A stretch of 64,000 nt of DNA from Phytoseiulus persimilis (GCA_037576195.1 CM075102.1:2914001-2978000); one strand, 5' to 3'; positions 11,131-20,660 are shown, counted from the first letter of the stretch. Program-made: numbers and translations. The notes: generated from the letters alone by a model not told the origin.

Positions 11131-11660
11131 GGATGGTTTCAGGCCATCTCGCTTCGGACATTGATCGGATCCTCCTCATATATCTAAGTTTGCTCTTGGC
11201 TTCTCCGGCCTCGGACCATCAAAGCTCACCCTGTATGGATTCGCCAGCCGCCTTGTATCCAATATCCACGAATTCCTAGCGCCCATCTACCCGCGACGCG
11301 TTCGAATTCGTCTAGTCGGTCCCGCAGCTTCTTTGCCACACAGCCGCAACTGCCTCACCGTATGTCAGTGGGGGTACTGCTGTGGCTTTCCGTTGACCTC
11401 TAGATATTTCCAATCTGTTGTGGCCTAAAATGAACGTGGCGTGCATTTGTTGGAGGGCTACGGTTGCCTTAGTTCCCCACAGTGGTTTTTAAGGTCTGAC
11501 AAGATAACCCCAGGTATTTGTGTTCGTGTTCTACGCACACGATCTGTCCCATTGATTTTTGAGCCCAGACAGTCGCCAGCATAGCGGTGAGTATATTACC
11601 ATTGCACTGTTTGCCGGATCCAATTCCAGGTCCGTCTCTTCCCCGAAATTCGAGGTGACT

Positions 11661-12043
11661 TGTTTACCTACCACGGAACACACCCTGAGGGGAAGATACA
11701 CCCATAACCAATGTGTGTGAATTAAGCATCTCATTTCAGCAATATCAGAAGCTCGGGTTCTCCAAAAACCGATCTCTCGTTCCAGGCATGTGATCGTCGG
11801 TAATTTCGGGGACTGTGGGTCAAACATGCCAAGTCTGATCGCTTGTCTGATCGAACATTTTCTCGAGTGACTCGTGCATTCCGTACATGGGACGTAGGAA
11901 GTCAGGAATCGTTTGTTGAGCTACCGGGCTAGAAGAGTCGCCAAATTGGCGGTCCGTCATCCTGTTCCGTCGAACACGGGAGCGGATCAGACCATAGTTG
12001 AAGCACTAGCAGCGAACCACCGCGGGAGAAAGCAGGCCGATGC
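11661..12043 (+). repeat. Diverged copy of the 18136-18350 and 25580-25740 unit parts
   Basis: 11661-11895 aligns with 18136-18350, sharing TTTACCTACCACG at the start and the CGTTCCAGG-ATGTGATCGT block. 11920-12130 aligns with 25600-25780 (TCC-GTC-AACACGGG-GCGGA; GAACATGACAGCTCACG). Here the two blocks are adjacent. In the main unit they are separated by about 0.9 kb plus the BEL insertion. This marks an older rearranged copy. Confidence 0.65.
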
Positions 12044-12281
12044 GTGTGCTGAGTTGAACATGACAGCTCACGGAAGCCCGTTGACCATTGAAGCCGTGCG
12101 AGCTGACTTTCGAAGTGCCGTTCCGTGCATCCGCAGTGTAGCCGGCTTGAACTTTCGTCAAGTCCATTTCAAAGCGTTATGGGATCTGACTTCTTCAAGG
12201 AAGGCGACTTTCGGAGGGCTGGATCTCATTGAGGTTGAGCTTCAGGCCCATACGATAGAGGTTGTTACAGTCCAAAATTGA
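11913..12281 (+). other. Open frame with the PSNTGA/MTAH motif, function unknown
   Basis: The plus-strand frame has no ATG at its left end. It contains VPSNTGADQ, HRGRKQA and AELNMTAHG. The paralogous frame at 25556-25927 keeps VPAPSNTGAEQ, HRERRQA and AELSMTAHD in the same phase despite considerable DNA divergence. Partial or full copies recur near 43990 and 50932-51234. It could be a degenerate exon or TE fragment. No known domain was recognised. Confidence 0.35.
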
Positions 12282-12368
12282 TCAAATCGACGGTTGATGT
12301 AACGGAGGTTGATATAATCGAAGATTGATTTGATGGATGTTGATATAATAGAGGTTGCTATCATCGAG
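12278..12368 (+). repeat. 15-bp minisatellite (about 5 units)
   Basis: Consecutive units resemble GGTTGATATAATCGA, with variants GGTTGATGTAACGGA, TGTTGATATAATAGA and GGTTGCTATCATCGA, plus one 16-bp unit. The duplicate at 44218-44285 has about two fewer units. Confidence 0.8.
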
Positions 12369-12369
12369 C

Positions 12370-14050
12370 TTCTACTGTATTCTGAGGGTTGTATCATATA
12401 CCGGAGATTCTGAGAAGCCAGAGACCACTTTCATTTCGAATCCGAGATCGTTTCTACGCTCCCCCTACGGCCCGCGAGATTGGGAAAATCGGCACCCCTA
12501 GCTCCCACTTCTTTTGTTGTTTGACTGTCCAGCGGAAATGAAAATAGAAAACGAAAGTGTGCCGAAAGTGTATTGATTTTATACTTCTTTCGAGATCTGA
12601 GACAAGACACCGAGTCACTCAGCCGGGCGGTTTTTGAGCTCTGGCATTCATATGAACCTCATGAAAATCAGTGAAATTCCACAGAAAATCACCTATTTTA
12701 ACGAACGGGGGAACATGTTTGCGGGCATTCGCGGGCCACGGGGTTGGTACCCTGTCTGAGCCCACCCTGTCCGGCTCCCAACCGCACCGGTACTCGGTTT
12801 GCGGAAACATGATTTCAGACTGAGAGCCGATGCATTCGATCCACAAGGCGCGTTTCGAGTGATCGGTGATAGTCAGCAGTGCGATCGGAGTGAATCGAGC
12901 AAGGATACGAAAGTACTTCCGATGCGAGCTCGGTATCATTGTCGATCAACCGCTAGAAAACTTCGGGAACACCAATGACGGGAAACTCGCACGGAAATCA
13001 TTTGGGCACCCGGAGAAGAGCGCGGCAATCTCGAAACTGCCATCTATCGGTCCTTAAACATTCTAGCGGTCCTGTCCTCGAAATCCGAGATAGGATGAAT
13101 TCCATACATATGCCCAAGAGACGAAGCAGCGCTTGCTCGCCTGTTATCCACATCCTCAAGTTCGCATGACTCCTACAGTCCATGAAGTTCTGGATCATGG
13201 CGCTTGAGACATCTTGTTCCACGAGGTACCCATTGGTTTTCTGGCGGAGAAGGCTCAAGTGGCTCGACACAAAAAGTGTCGTCGGCTCCGATTTGTCAGC
13301 ACGAGGGAAACGACGAGAGTTAAACGACTACTTGACCTCCTAATGATGCTGTTAGTGACATCCGATCCCCTCGAAGGTGTTCATCGAAAACATGAGAGAC
13401 CGCGTCACGAGGAAATCTTCGATCCTGTGATAGACTATCTACTGAAACCTAGATAGCGATAGCGAATTGGATGTATGAGTTGCGACATATGGAACTGACT
13501 CCCAAGTCTCAGATGATGGAGGCCCAAGCGTGTCAAGTTCAGAAAGAGAAGAAGAAACTGATCCGGAGGTAGAATAGTTCTGCAGCTGTTCAATCTCCAC
13601 GCGTTGGAAATTCGCCGTGCTGTTGTGTTGGTTAAAACATATAAAGAAAACATGGAATCCCGTTTTCCGTGGTTCTTGTCCTCGCATCCATTTTCTCAGC
13701 GGAATCAAGCTTCCTCGGTTGGAAAATAGCCAAAATGGTCCCTGAAGCGCTTGAAGACCAGTCAAACTCAGACGACGTCGTCGTTGAGTCAGGTTGACCG
13801 ATTGCTAGAGACAGTTTATCCGAGCACACTTGGAACAACAGGCGTCTTCCGCGCCTCCGAGCGCCATCTCGGCTCGACCGTCGTCAGCAACGATCATTAT
13901 GCAATTCAGAGAGAGAGCGCGAGGCGTGCACGCGGGAATAATATCATCGACGAATTTCACGAAATCGCGTCCCCGGTTTCTCAATCGAACTTCTCAGAAG
14001 TTGAATAGTGACTCGTGTGCTATCGGAGGGATATTTTCGGAGTAATCTTA
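12370..14050. other. Duplicated stretch with short ORFs only
   Basis: ORFs here (for example 13214-13456 plus, 12998-13270 minus, 13439-13765 minus) have near-identical partners at 45051-45365, 44958-45188 and 45270-45719. That reflects the recent duplication rather than proven coding constraint. The minus frame 13439-13765 is serine-rich at its end and is truncated by a stop where copy 2 reads on. No family was recognised. Confidence 0.4.
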
Positions 14051-14945
14051 GGGAATATTAAGAGGAGGGAGATTTCGCGACGCTGACCGCGCGTGCGATG
14101 ACGGTGACTCCGAGGTGCGATATCGGGTTGATAAGACAACAAATCAATATGGAACGAAGAGTTGTGGAGTTGACGGAGCAGCTGACGAACCTGATTCGAA
14201 CGATGAACGAACGCCATACGGCGTAGCTTCGCCGGGGACCACCCTTGTCCTACTTTGATGGAGTCAGCAAGGGCCTAGCGGCACGGAGGTGGTCGCTGCA
14301 GATCACAGGATGAGTTTCGGGCGGAGAACTAGGCTAGGATGCGGCTTCGAGGCTCGCGCACCTCGAAGGTCGGGCTGCTGAGTGGTTTCATCACGGAGAT
14401 GCGGAAGTTCCGTTCAAATTATTTGACCCTGCGGACGACGAGGCTGACGCAGCGCTTTCGCTCTGTTTCAAGAGGGCTCCCTGGAAACACTGCGGCTGCT
14501 TTTTTCGCGGTTTTGCTAGCTCCGGATAACTCGCTGGAGTCCTACGTTGTCAAAGAGGCTCATCCTGTCTAGGCGGCCGCAATTCCGCACAGAAGACCAC
14601 ACAGTTCAGGGAATGCACGAGGTGTTCACCCCTGTCGAGCTCGCCATATCTCACCGTCCTTCGGCTAGGGTGGTTGCCCTGATCGCCGACGTAGGCAGGG
14701 CGGCGAGAATGATTGGGTTGGACGCTTCAAGAGCGCATCGAGACCTTCGTCAGGGGGCACGACAGAGAGGCGATGGCTCACGCCACGACCAAAACATTGG
14801 GTTCTCCCAGCTGAGCGGGCGACCCTGGAGACTGCGGGCCGGGGACACGTAGTGCGGTCCGGCTGCGGTTCCCAGCTCCTGCTGTCTTGGAAACGGCGAT
14901 CGAACTCATTCCAGACGTAGCCAACTTCGAGCGCGTCACACGCTC
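14050..14945 (+). pseudogene. LTR-retrotransposon gag-like fragment, degenerate
   Basis: The plus-strand frame starts with a coiled-coil-like stretch (MERRVVELTEQLTNLI, 14149 onward). Then come LSYFDGVSKG and RWSLQI, and RLAHLEGRAAEWF near 14360, a gag capsid-like pattern. LFDPADDEADAALS follows, and after shifts QERIETFVRGHDREAMAHATTK (14725-14800) and ETAIELIPDVANFERV. Several stops interrupt it. No matching pol is adjacent. The duplicate is at 46009-46880. Confidence 0.5.
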
Positions 14946-14949
14946 AAGT

Positions 14950-17050
14950 TGCTTGCCGTGTTCTTGAGAGGACTCATTCCGAATCTTGTCTTGGCCTTCA
15001 TGATGTTGTGCTCAAAATATTCAACGTGTCGTGATCTTTCTCGTACTCTGCAACCTTTTCCCCACTCGATCTGCTCTAGGGCTGTGAAGCTCTTGTCTGA
15101 ATGGGTAGTCGTCGTATGATCGCAGGTTCCGTCTAACGTTCACGCAGGCAAACAGGAACTTTACAGAATTCGCGTTCAGCCTCAATAAGACCCCTCGCTT
15201 CTCTCTAGCGGGGCGCCAGCACGATCCAACGCTCCGAGATGAGTTTTTTCTGATGCCTGGATCCCCGCACGACAGTGGCGCATGCAGGGTGTGGCTGGCG
15301 AGCCGAGCCCCCTCCCAAGCCTCCAGACTCATACTATCCGAGTCGAAATTCCGAGTTTGTTTGCGTTCTCTAACCTGTTCTTTGAGACGCCTGGGCGCTC
15401 AGATACACTTCAGATGGCTCTCCTTGTCTTTGAGGTCTCTTCTTGATGTCTCTTCCTGTCGAGAATCCAACTTAGTGGTCTAAACTATCATGCATAAAGT
15501 CAGCGGAGACCCGCTCGGTCGAGTTACTCTCGTGCGTTCTTATATTAATAGCAGAGGGTGAATCGAGACAGTTGTATCCGCAAATCGACGCAGAGTGGGG
15601 GGGCTGGGCATCAAGGGAGCAAAATCTCTCGGAATCCCCTGGGTGCTTGCCGCCGACAAGCTGTTAAGGAATAGGCATTGAATAAGCTGAGCGATGTTGA
15701 GAAAGGCGTCGAGAGAGACTGCGGACTTCAAAGCGATTCTTTGGAAGCCACAGCTTCGTTTCTGGTGCAATCGAAGTTCGATTCGAGGTCGAGGTTGAGG
15801 TTGACCGTCAAACAGACTAAATAGCCAAAACTACAGCACACGGTGCGCTATATCTCTCTAAAAAGTTATCACGATGACATCACGGGCGTTCTCTTATCTC
15901 ACGGAGCCGTTCTCTGTGGTAGCACAAGTGTACCTCACGGAGAGTATTGGAGCGGGAAGCAAAGTACCGTCTCAGCCGCAGTCAGACGGAGCACAGCCAT
16001 CGTCGCGCTCAACACCTGGTGCTCGAAAATTTCCTGCTGTTTTAGATCGCCGCCGTCCTACCAGTGACAACTCCGCCGCCAAACGGGCTTCCAGTGTAAC
16101 ACGCTTGTTGAGAAAATGATTTGATCGGGTTCGACTAGAGCCTGGAAGTTTGATCGATTTTTCGTAATTATTCCACCAATGACCTGGGATTGATCCGTTA
16201 CAACGAGGGTATGATTCCGATTGAGGCATGAAATGAGCTGAAATTATGGGAACTTGCCCTAAGACAAATGAATGATAGCGTTCTGGCAACTCATCCGTTG
16301 TTGGTTATATCCGATAAGATGAGAATCATTCGACTGCACCGCAGACGCCCCCGACGAGACGCGAAAGAATTTAGCCCCCTCCAAGAAAAATCCTGTGTGC
16401 GGCACTTATCCACTTATCACATCTTCATTCAACAATGAAATGCAATCATGATCCGAACGCTTCCCGGTCGCGGTACCGAAGTTTAGATGATGATCGACGT
16501 CGACGAAGCCCTTGTAGTAGCGAATGAAGTTCTATTCATGTTCTAATTCTCTCAGAACTTAGGTGCGATGCACTGGTCCTTTTCTCTCACAGACTTTCCT
16601 CGGAGATAGCGTTCCTTTGCTGCAGACCCCGAATCAGAATTCAAGTTCAACATTCTTGGGTCGGCTTTGCCAGAGAAAAAATCGATCCGGAAGTTTCCTT
16701 AAATGGCGGAAATCATACCTAGCCGGCCCGCACTCCAGAACTTCCTGCGAAGCGAGTTATTCTGAGTTGAGCATCAATGCATTCGAGAAAATCTCGACTG
16801 AGGACAATTTAGTAGATGACGAGGGGTGATTACGTAGTTGGAGATTCGGACGGGTTTGATGATTGGATACTTCAACGAATTATGCCTTGCTGCCGCGGGA
16901 ATTCATGAATCCAGCCATTCAAACGGTACACTGGTTCTCGAGAATTCAGCCAATGTACCGAGCTCCCCTCGGCGACTTTCCGATTTCTTCGAGAAAGAGC
17001 TTACCGGCGATTGACCTGTCGAAACTTCATGGATAAGTATTCTGGATTCC
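14950..17050. other. Duplicated stretch without recognisable genes
   Basis: The opposed ORFs at 15874-16119 (plus) and 15972-16289 (minus) are identical in translation to those at 47663-47908 and 47761-48078. Complete identity over both overlapping frames shows recent duplication and does not identify a coding strand. A relic or a young non-coding spacer fits. Confidence 0.4.
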
Positions 17051-17120
17051 GTGAGCTGTGGTCACAATGCGAGTTTGAATAATGATCATGTCCTTAACTT
17101 AGTGTTAATAGTGGGTTGCA

Positions 17121-17126
17121 TTTATT
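17121..17126 (-). promoter_or_regulatory. Polyadenylation signal AATAAA for the TAZ gene
   Basis: TTTATT on the plus strand reads AATAAA on the minus strand, about 97 nt past the TAZ stop codon. It is preserved in the paralog at 49046-49051. Confidence 0.55.
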
Positions 17127-17222
17127 GCACACAAATAATTCACCTCTACAACTATGCGCCATTACATCACAGCCTTTCCAATGGTAGCTCTACACCCCAT
17201 ATTTTTCCAGCGTCCGACGGGG

Positions 17223-17663
17223 TCACGGAATCATCGCAAGTCCATCGTCGCCGTCTCCAATAGCCTGCTGGAGCTGTTTCCTTCTTTGAGGCTCACAGAA
17301 ATAGCAGCCCTCCACTTTACACAAGTCCCAGTGGAGGAGCACGATCCTTGAGAGCCAGCAGTCTCGGTACTGGCAGGCGGTGTCGAAACACTTCTCCAGG
17401 TGTCGCAGGAAGGTCTTCCCTGTGCAACAGCCTGGGAAACGGCAATTCCTTGCGCGTCTGATCCCAGAGTTTGAGTCGACCCTGGCCTCCTTCGCGAAAC
17501 ATTCGCGAGCGTGAACGAAGATCTCGAGCTGCTTTTGCTGTAGCGTCCTCATCTCTTCGTCGCTCGTCGCGGGAATCTCCGCGTCCATGGATGCATTCTC
17601 TGCAGAGTGCGTTTTCAGAGCAGCGGTGCCCTCGGACGGTTCCGAAGCTGGGTATACGAACAT
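17223..17663 (-). CDS. TAZ zinc-finger domain protein, 146 aa, copy 2
   Basis: This small intronless protein contains one complete TAZ domain, the fold CBP/p300 uses to bind transactivation domains. Residues 1-40 are an acidic, alanine/serine-rich leader, and a helix (LQQKQLEIFVHA) opens the domain. All three HCCC zinc sites are present: H51-C55-C74-C79, H88-C92-C97-C102 and H111-C115-C120-C123. A basic and acidic tail follows. No acetyltransferase, KIX or bromodomain is present, so this is not CBP itself. The start was chosen because the ATG sits in CAAAATG and its context recurs in all three copies. AATAAA lies about 97 nt downstream. A role in protein binding, perhaps competing with CBP/p300, is inference. 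It could also be TE cargo. Confidence 0.85.
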   Translation of the reverse strand: MFVYPASEPSEGTAALKTHSAENASMDAEIPATSDEEMRTLQQKQLEIFVHARECFAKEARVDSNSGIRRARNCRFPGCCTGKTFLRHLEKCFDTACQYRDCWLSRIVLLHWDLCKVEGCYFCEPQRRKQLQQAIGDGDDGLAMIP

Positions 17664-17908
17664 TTTGAAATCGATTCCAGGCAGTCGAAAAACGGTGCAA
17701 CTGAGAAAGCGACGTGCACTACTGAATACATCGATGTCGAATGCTCACGGAGGCTTATGAAGGCGAAGAAGGAGAGAGACCTCAGAAGGTGGGGTTTCCG
17801 CGGCTCTGATCGAGGGAGAGATATTTCGAAAGGCGGGGTTATCGCAGAAAACAACGGAAGGCGTCCTCCTCAGCAGAAAAGTTTCTCGAGAACCGCGAAC
17901 TTAAAGGG
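17500..17908 (+). repeat. TAZ 5' unit shared by three copies
   Basis: Shared with 1-404 and 49425-49833. It covers the first third of the TAZ gene and the upstream flank (about 245 bp), where a promoter would be expected. No TATA box was identified with confidence. Confidence 0.75.
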
Positions 17909-17909
17909 G

Positions 17910-19036
17910 TAGTTCAACTAACTTTTTTTCGAGCGTGCGTTTCCCGAAAGTTGATCATGCGAAATCTCATGAATGATGTCCTCCGCAACTTTGGGAACTC
18001 AATGTAGAAATCGCCGAGGTCCATTTGTATGCCAGGGCGTTTGGAAGCCAGCCCGAAGCGTCCCGAGGGACGGCGCCCCCGGTGTTCGAAAAAAACAATC
18101 GAAAAGATTTGTGAGGGATACCGGTGGCAGTCTGCTGAATGTCGTTTACCTACCACGAAACCCTGTCAGGGAAGATACCCCTCTCACTCAATGCGCGTGA
18201 ATCCAGCGTTCAAGTTGAGCAATATCAGAGGCTGATCTGTCGTTCCAGGAATGTGATCGTTGTCAGTTTTGTGGCCTGTGGGACAAATATCCTGAGTCCA
18301 ATCGCTCGCTCTGGACCTTTTCCCGGAAGACTCGTGCCCTCTAGCCGTTACTTGTAGAAAAACGGTTATGCAGTGGACTCCGCTCAATCGCTACACATTG
18401 GGACCAGACCATCCTGATCCGATGAAGCGGGCGATCCGATTGAGCAGAAAAAAAATGAAGTCAAAAATGTATCCATTCTCATTACAGGAGCACGAGTGGC
18501 TCTTGAGGGGTTTAGGCTCCTTGTTCCCGGGATGTGAAACCCAAAGCAACACGATCAAGCTCTCCCTGAACATTTGAGTTGATGAAAGATGTGACAGCGA
18601 GCGGACCTCCAGTGCTTGACAAAGCATTCATCAATTGGAGTCCGTCTTTTCTTCGTCCTCGACATTCTCTCAAGGAATTCGACACATTCTGAAGACGTTC
18701 GTGGACTGTCCTCCTCGAAATCTTGCATGAGAACCGTTGAAGTAGTTCTTTACTTCCCTCAGCTCCACGCACAGCTACAGGTTCTTCCGCCTCTCGGAAT
18801 TCCCCTCCGATTTCTGAACCAGAGTCACACAGCCCTGATCGCCGCGATTTCCTGGACGATCTTATCTCCGTGAGGTTCAACCGAAGAGGGCACTGGACAT
18901 CACCGTCAATTGACAAGAATGTCCCGAGATTCTGAGCTGGACGCAAATCGGAATCCGTTTGGTCTCTTTGTTCAAGGGAACTGGCGGGGTTTCGATTGTA
19001 AAACCGTGGTGCCTGACAAGCTCTCGCGACTGTAAC
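17910..19036. other. Duplicated spacer with a possible minus-strand ORF
   Basis: A minus-strand frame of up to 184 codons (18512-19066) includes LTEIRSSRKSRRSGLCDSGS and LLQRFSCKISRRTVHERL. The copy at 50315-50746 keeps this central part but differs at both ends because of a 210-bp indel and the BEL insertion. No family was recognised and the right end of the longer frame lies inside the BEL LTR, so it is probably chance or a relic. Confidence 0.35.
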
Positions 19037-19041
19037 AAAGT
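19037..19041. repeat. 5-bp target site duplication (left), BEL/Pao
   Basis: AAAGT precedes the element and recurs at 25368-25372. The uninterrupted paralog at about 50744-50749 reads AAAAT once, which confirms the insertion point. Confidence 0.88.
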
Positions 19042-19498
19042 TGATGCAAAACCCTACAGGCTCCAACCTGGAAATGACGAGTCGCTAAAGATGATCCGTA
19101 CCGGCCGCAGCCGTCCCAGGTGACCGAGGAAGTTGCACTCAGTTGAGAGCGCTGGCTCTCTCGATCCGTTCACTTGAACGGCGAGTATGATACTGAACGT
19201 GCAATGTTCCAACCCGCGGCGCTGCAACGCAGCTAACCGCCGTAAACCCTGGGAGCGACTTGACCATTTTTATTTGCATTCAAATATTGATTGGTCGTAT
19301 TGCTGGCAGGCCTTTCACCTAGATACATAGATGCAGGTAGCCCCCTGGCGCTACACTCTAGGAATTCTAGGCGAAATGAGGCGATTCTGTGTTTCCAACC
19401 GGTGCGCTTGGGGCGCCCTGCGGTGGCCTACGGCCGAACCACAGGAATCGCGTTCACGAACGTGTCGAGAGCCGGGGGTCCGACCACCTTTCGTGACA
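19042..19498 (-). repeat. 3' LTR of the BEL/Pao element (457 bp)
   Basis: In element sense it starts TGTCACGAAAGG and ends GCATCA. Its first 249 bp match the 5' LTR at 25119-25367 closely. The remaining 208 bp (19042-19249) have no partner at the 5' side. A purine stretch (GGCGGGAG) directly precedes it in element sense and can serve as the polypurine tract. Confidence 0.82.
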
Positions 19499-19739
19499 CT
19501 CCCGCCGAACCGGATTCCGGTTCTGATTATCATTGGACAATTCATTTTCACACTTGTTGTACTTGATTTGACATTGCTTCTGCGAGACTGGAACAGCTCG
19601 TCTCCAACGACCGGAGGATCTCGCGCTTCATGATACATCGAGCACACTTGATCTACACATTTGAGACTCCGACGAAAGTCTGCCATGCCATTTGACACCG
19701 TAATCCCGAGATCTTCTTATGCAAAGCCAAGGAACTTGA

Positions 19740-20531
19740 ATGGATGATTATGGACGAATCACACTCTGGGGCCGCACTGGCGGTGACTTCTACTCCACCC
19801 CCAATGTGCTCTCGACAATAAAACCGGCCATGTCGACATCTACCTGTTGTTTGTTTTGCGACCAACCCCAGCGCATCACCCGTCTCCGCAGATTCTCCGG
19901 AAAGTGCCCTCATCCTCCCTTCGCACCGTAAGCTTTGACTCTGGGACTTTCCCATACCATGCCGCTTATTCCCGAACCCTGCCCCAGATTCTTCCATGCT
20001 TCCTGCTTACAGGTTCCTATGGCTAACGCCTTCAACCATACCCACGAGCGCATCGGACGCCAGGGTATGCACTTGGAATATGCTTGCACGCCCCGCGGTT
20101 TTCTCGACCTGATGTGGCGCATTCCGTGCCCTGGTTTCGAGGCGCTGTGCGACGCCGCCCGTGGCCAATACCTCGATCATTACCTTGCCGCGGCCAGCCC
20201 GGCCGCGCTGCGCACGCTTTCCGCCAGTGCTCTGCCCCCGCGCGCTTTCCCGTCTAGCCACCGCGTTGATCGACGCCAACTGGCTTCTCCCACTCTGCGC
20301 GCCATCTCTGAGTTCGTTGCCGATTCCCCTGCCGCCGCAGCCCCTGGGTGCCCTGCAGCCCGTGCCGCGCGCATCATCGGTCCGCCCAACGCTGCCCCCA
20401 CTTCCGACCACACCGCAACTGTCGCCAGCACCGACCACACCGCGACGGTCGCCAGCAACTCCAACTCCCATCCCAGAACCCAGTCCGGAAAGCCGGCGCG
20501 CCGCCGCCCGGCTGGCCCGAGAGATAGCTGA
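19740..20531 (+). pseudogene. Antisense Cys/His-rich ORF inside BEL/Pao, one stop
   Basis: One plus-strand frame spans 263 codons plus a terminal TAG, with a single internal TAA at 19929-19931. The 198 codons after it (19935-20531) are open. The Cys/His spacing (CLFC, x15, CPH, then CPRFFHASC, i.e. C-x4-H-x2-C) resembles a PHD or RING-like finger, though the last Cys pair is not clear. The C-terminal half is rich in Ala, Pro and Ser, with a doubled SDHTATVAS-type repeat. Codon third positions are strongly G/C. AATAAA lies 60 nt past the stop. It sits between pol and the 3' LTR, antisense to gag-pol. Function unknown. Confidence 0.5.
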
Positions 20532-20590
20532 CTGGAACGAAGTGGACCCCCCTCCTGAGATAGTGGGCTCCTGTGTTTGGCGCGATGGGT

Positions 20591-20596
20591 AATAAA
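20591..20596 (+). promoter_or_regulatory. Polyadenylation signal AATAAA for the antisense ORF
   Basis: AATAAA lies 60 nt beyond the TAG of the plus-strand ORF and immediately before a C-rich tract. Its placement suits an independent plus-strand transcript, but a chance hexamer is possible. Confidence 0.4.
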
Positions 20597-20604
20597 AGTA
20601 AATA

Positions 20605-20638
20605 CCCCCCCCCCCCCCACCCCCCCCCCCCTCCCCCT
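20605..20638. repeat. Poly-C tract (poly-G/purine on the BEL sense strand)
   Basis: There is a run of about 34 nearly pure C residues. On the BEL sense strand it is a purine run just after the pol stop, where a polypurine tract would be expected if the 3' LTR began here. It does not, since the LTR starts 1.1 kb further on. Confidence 0.85.
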
Positions 20639-20660
20639 AATTTCGCCCGACTCCTGTTCT

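Larger units (their letters stand above)
7440..11280 (-). mobile_element. R1-clade non-LTR retrotransposon (LINE), near full length, frameshifted
   Basis: The two-ORF arrangement on the minus strand is ORF1 with zinc knuckles, then ORF2 with an AP-like endonuclease, reverse transcriptase and a C-terminal CCHC motif. The ORF2 start (ITQIYLNRSKSARAVLEDRA) has the Q-x-L-x-RS pattern of R1-like endonucleases. The exact 5' and 3' ends were not defined. Confidence 0.9.
12044..19041 (+). repeat. Segmental duplication, copy 1 part A (partner 43986-50748)
   Basis: Nearly identical to 43986-50748 in the same order and orientation. Differences are scattered substitutions and indels. About 285 bp at 15341-15625 is missing from copy 2, and about 210 bp at 18449-18659 is absent from copy 2. 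About 134 bp near 48304-48438 is present only in copy 2. The segment contains the 15-bp tandem array, the gag-like fragment and the TAZ gene. Confidence 0.93.

Noticed and set aside
15874..16289. Two overlapping opposite ORFs perfectly conserved at 47663-48078
   Set aside because: Both frames are equally identical, so the identity reflects recent duplication rather than coding selection.
17223..17663. Fragment of a CBP/p300 pseudogene
   Set aside because: The ORF has its own start context, a complete TAZ domain, a unique leader and tail and a polyadenylation signal. No other CBP domains lie nearby. Not fully excluded without a genome search.
18512..19066. 184-codon minus-strand ORF as a host gene
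   Set aside because: Its first codons lie in the BEL LTR and its other end differs in copy 2 because of an indel. Only a central block is shared.
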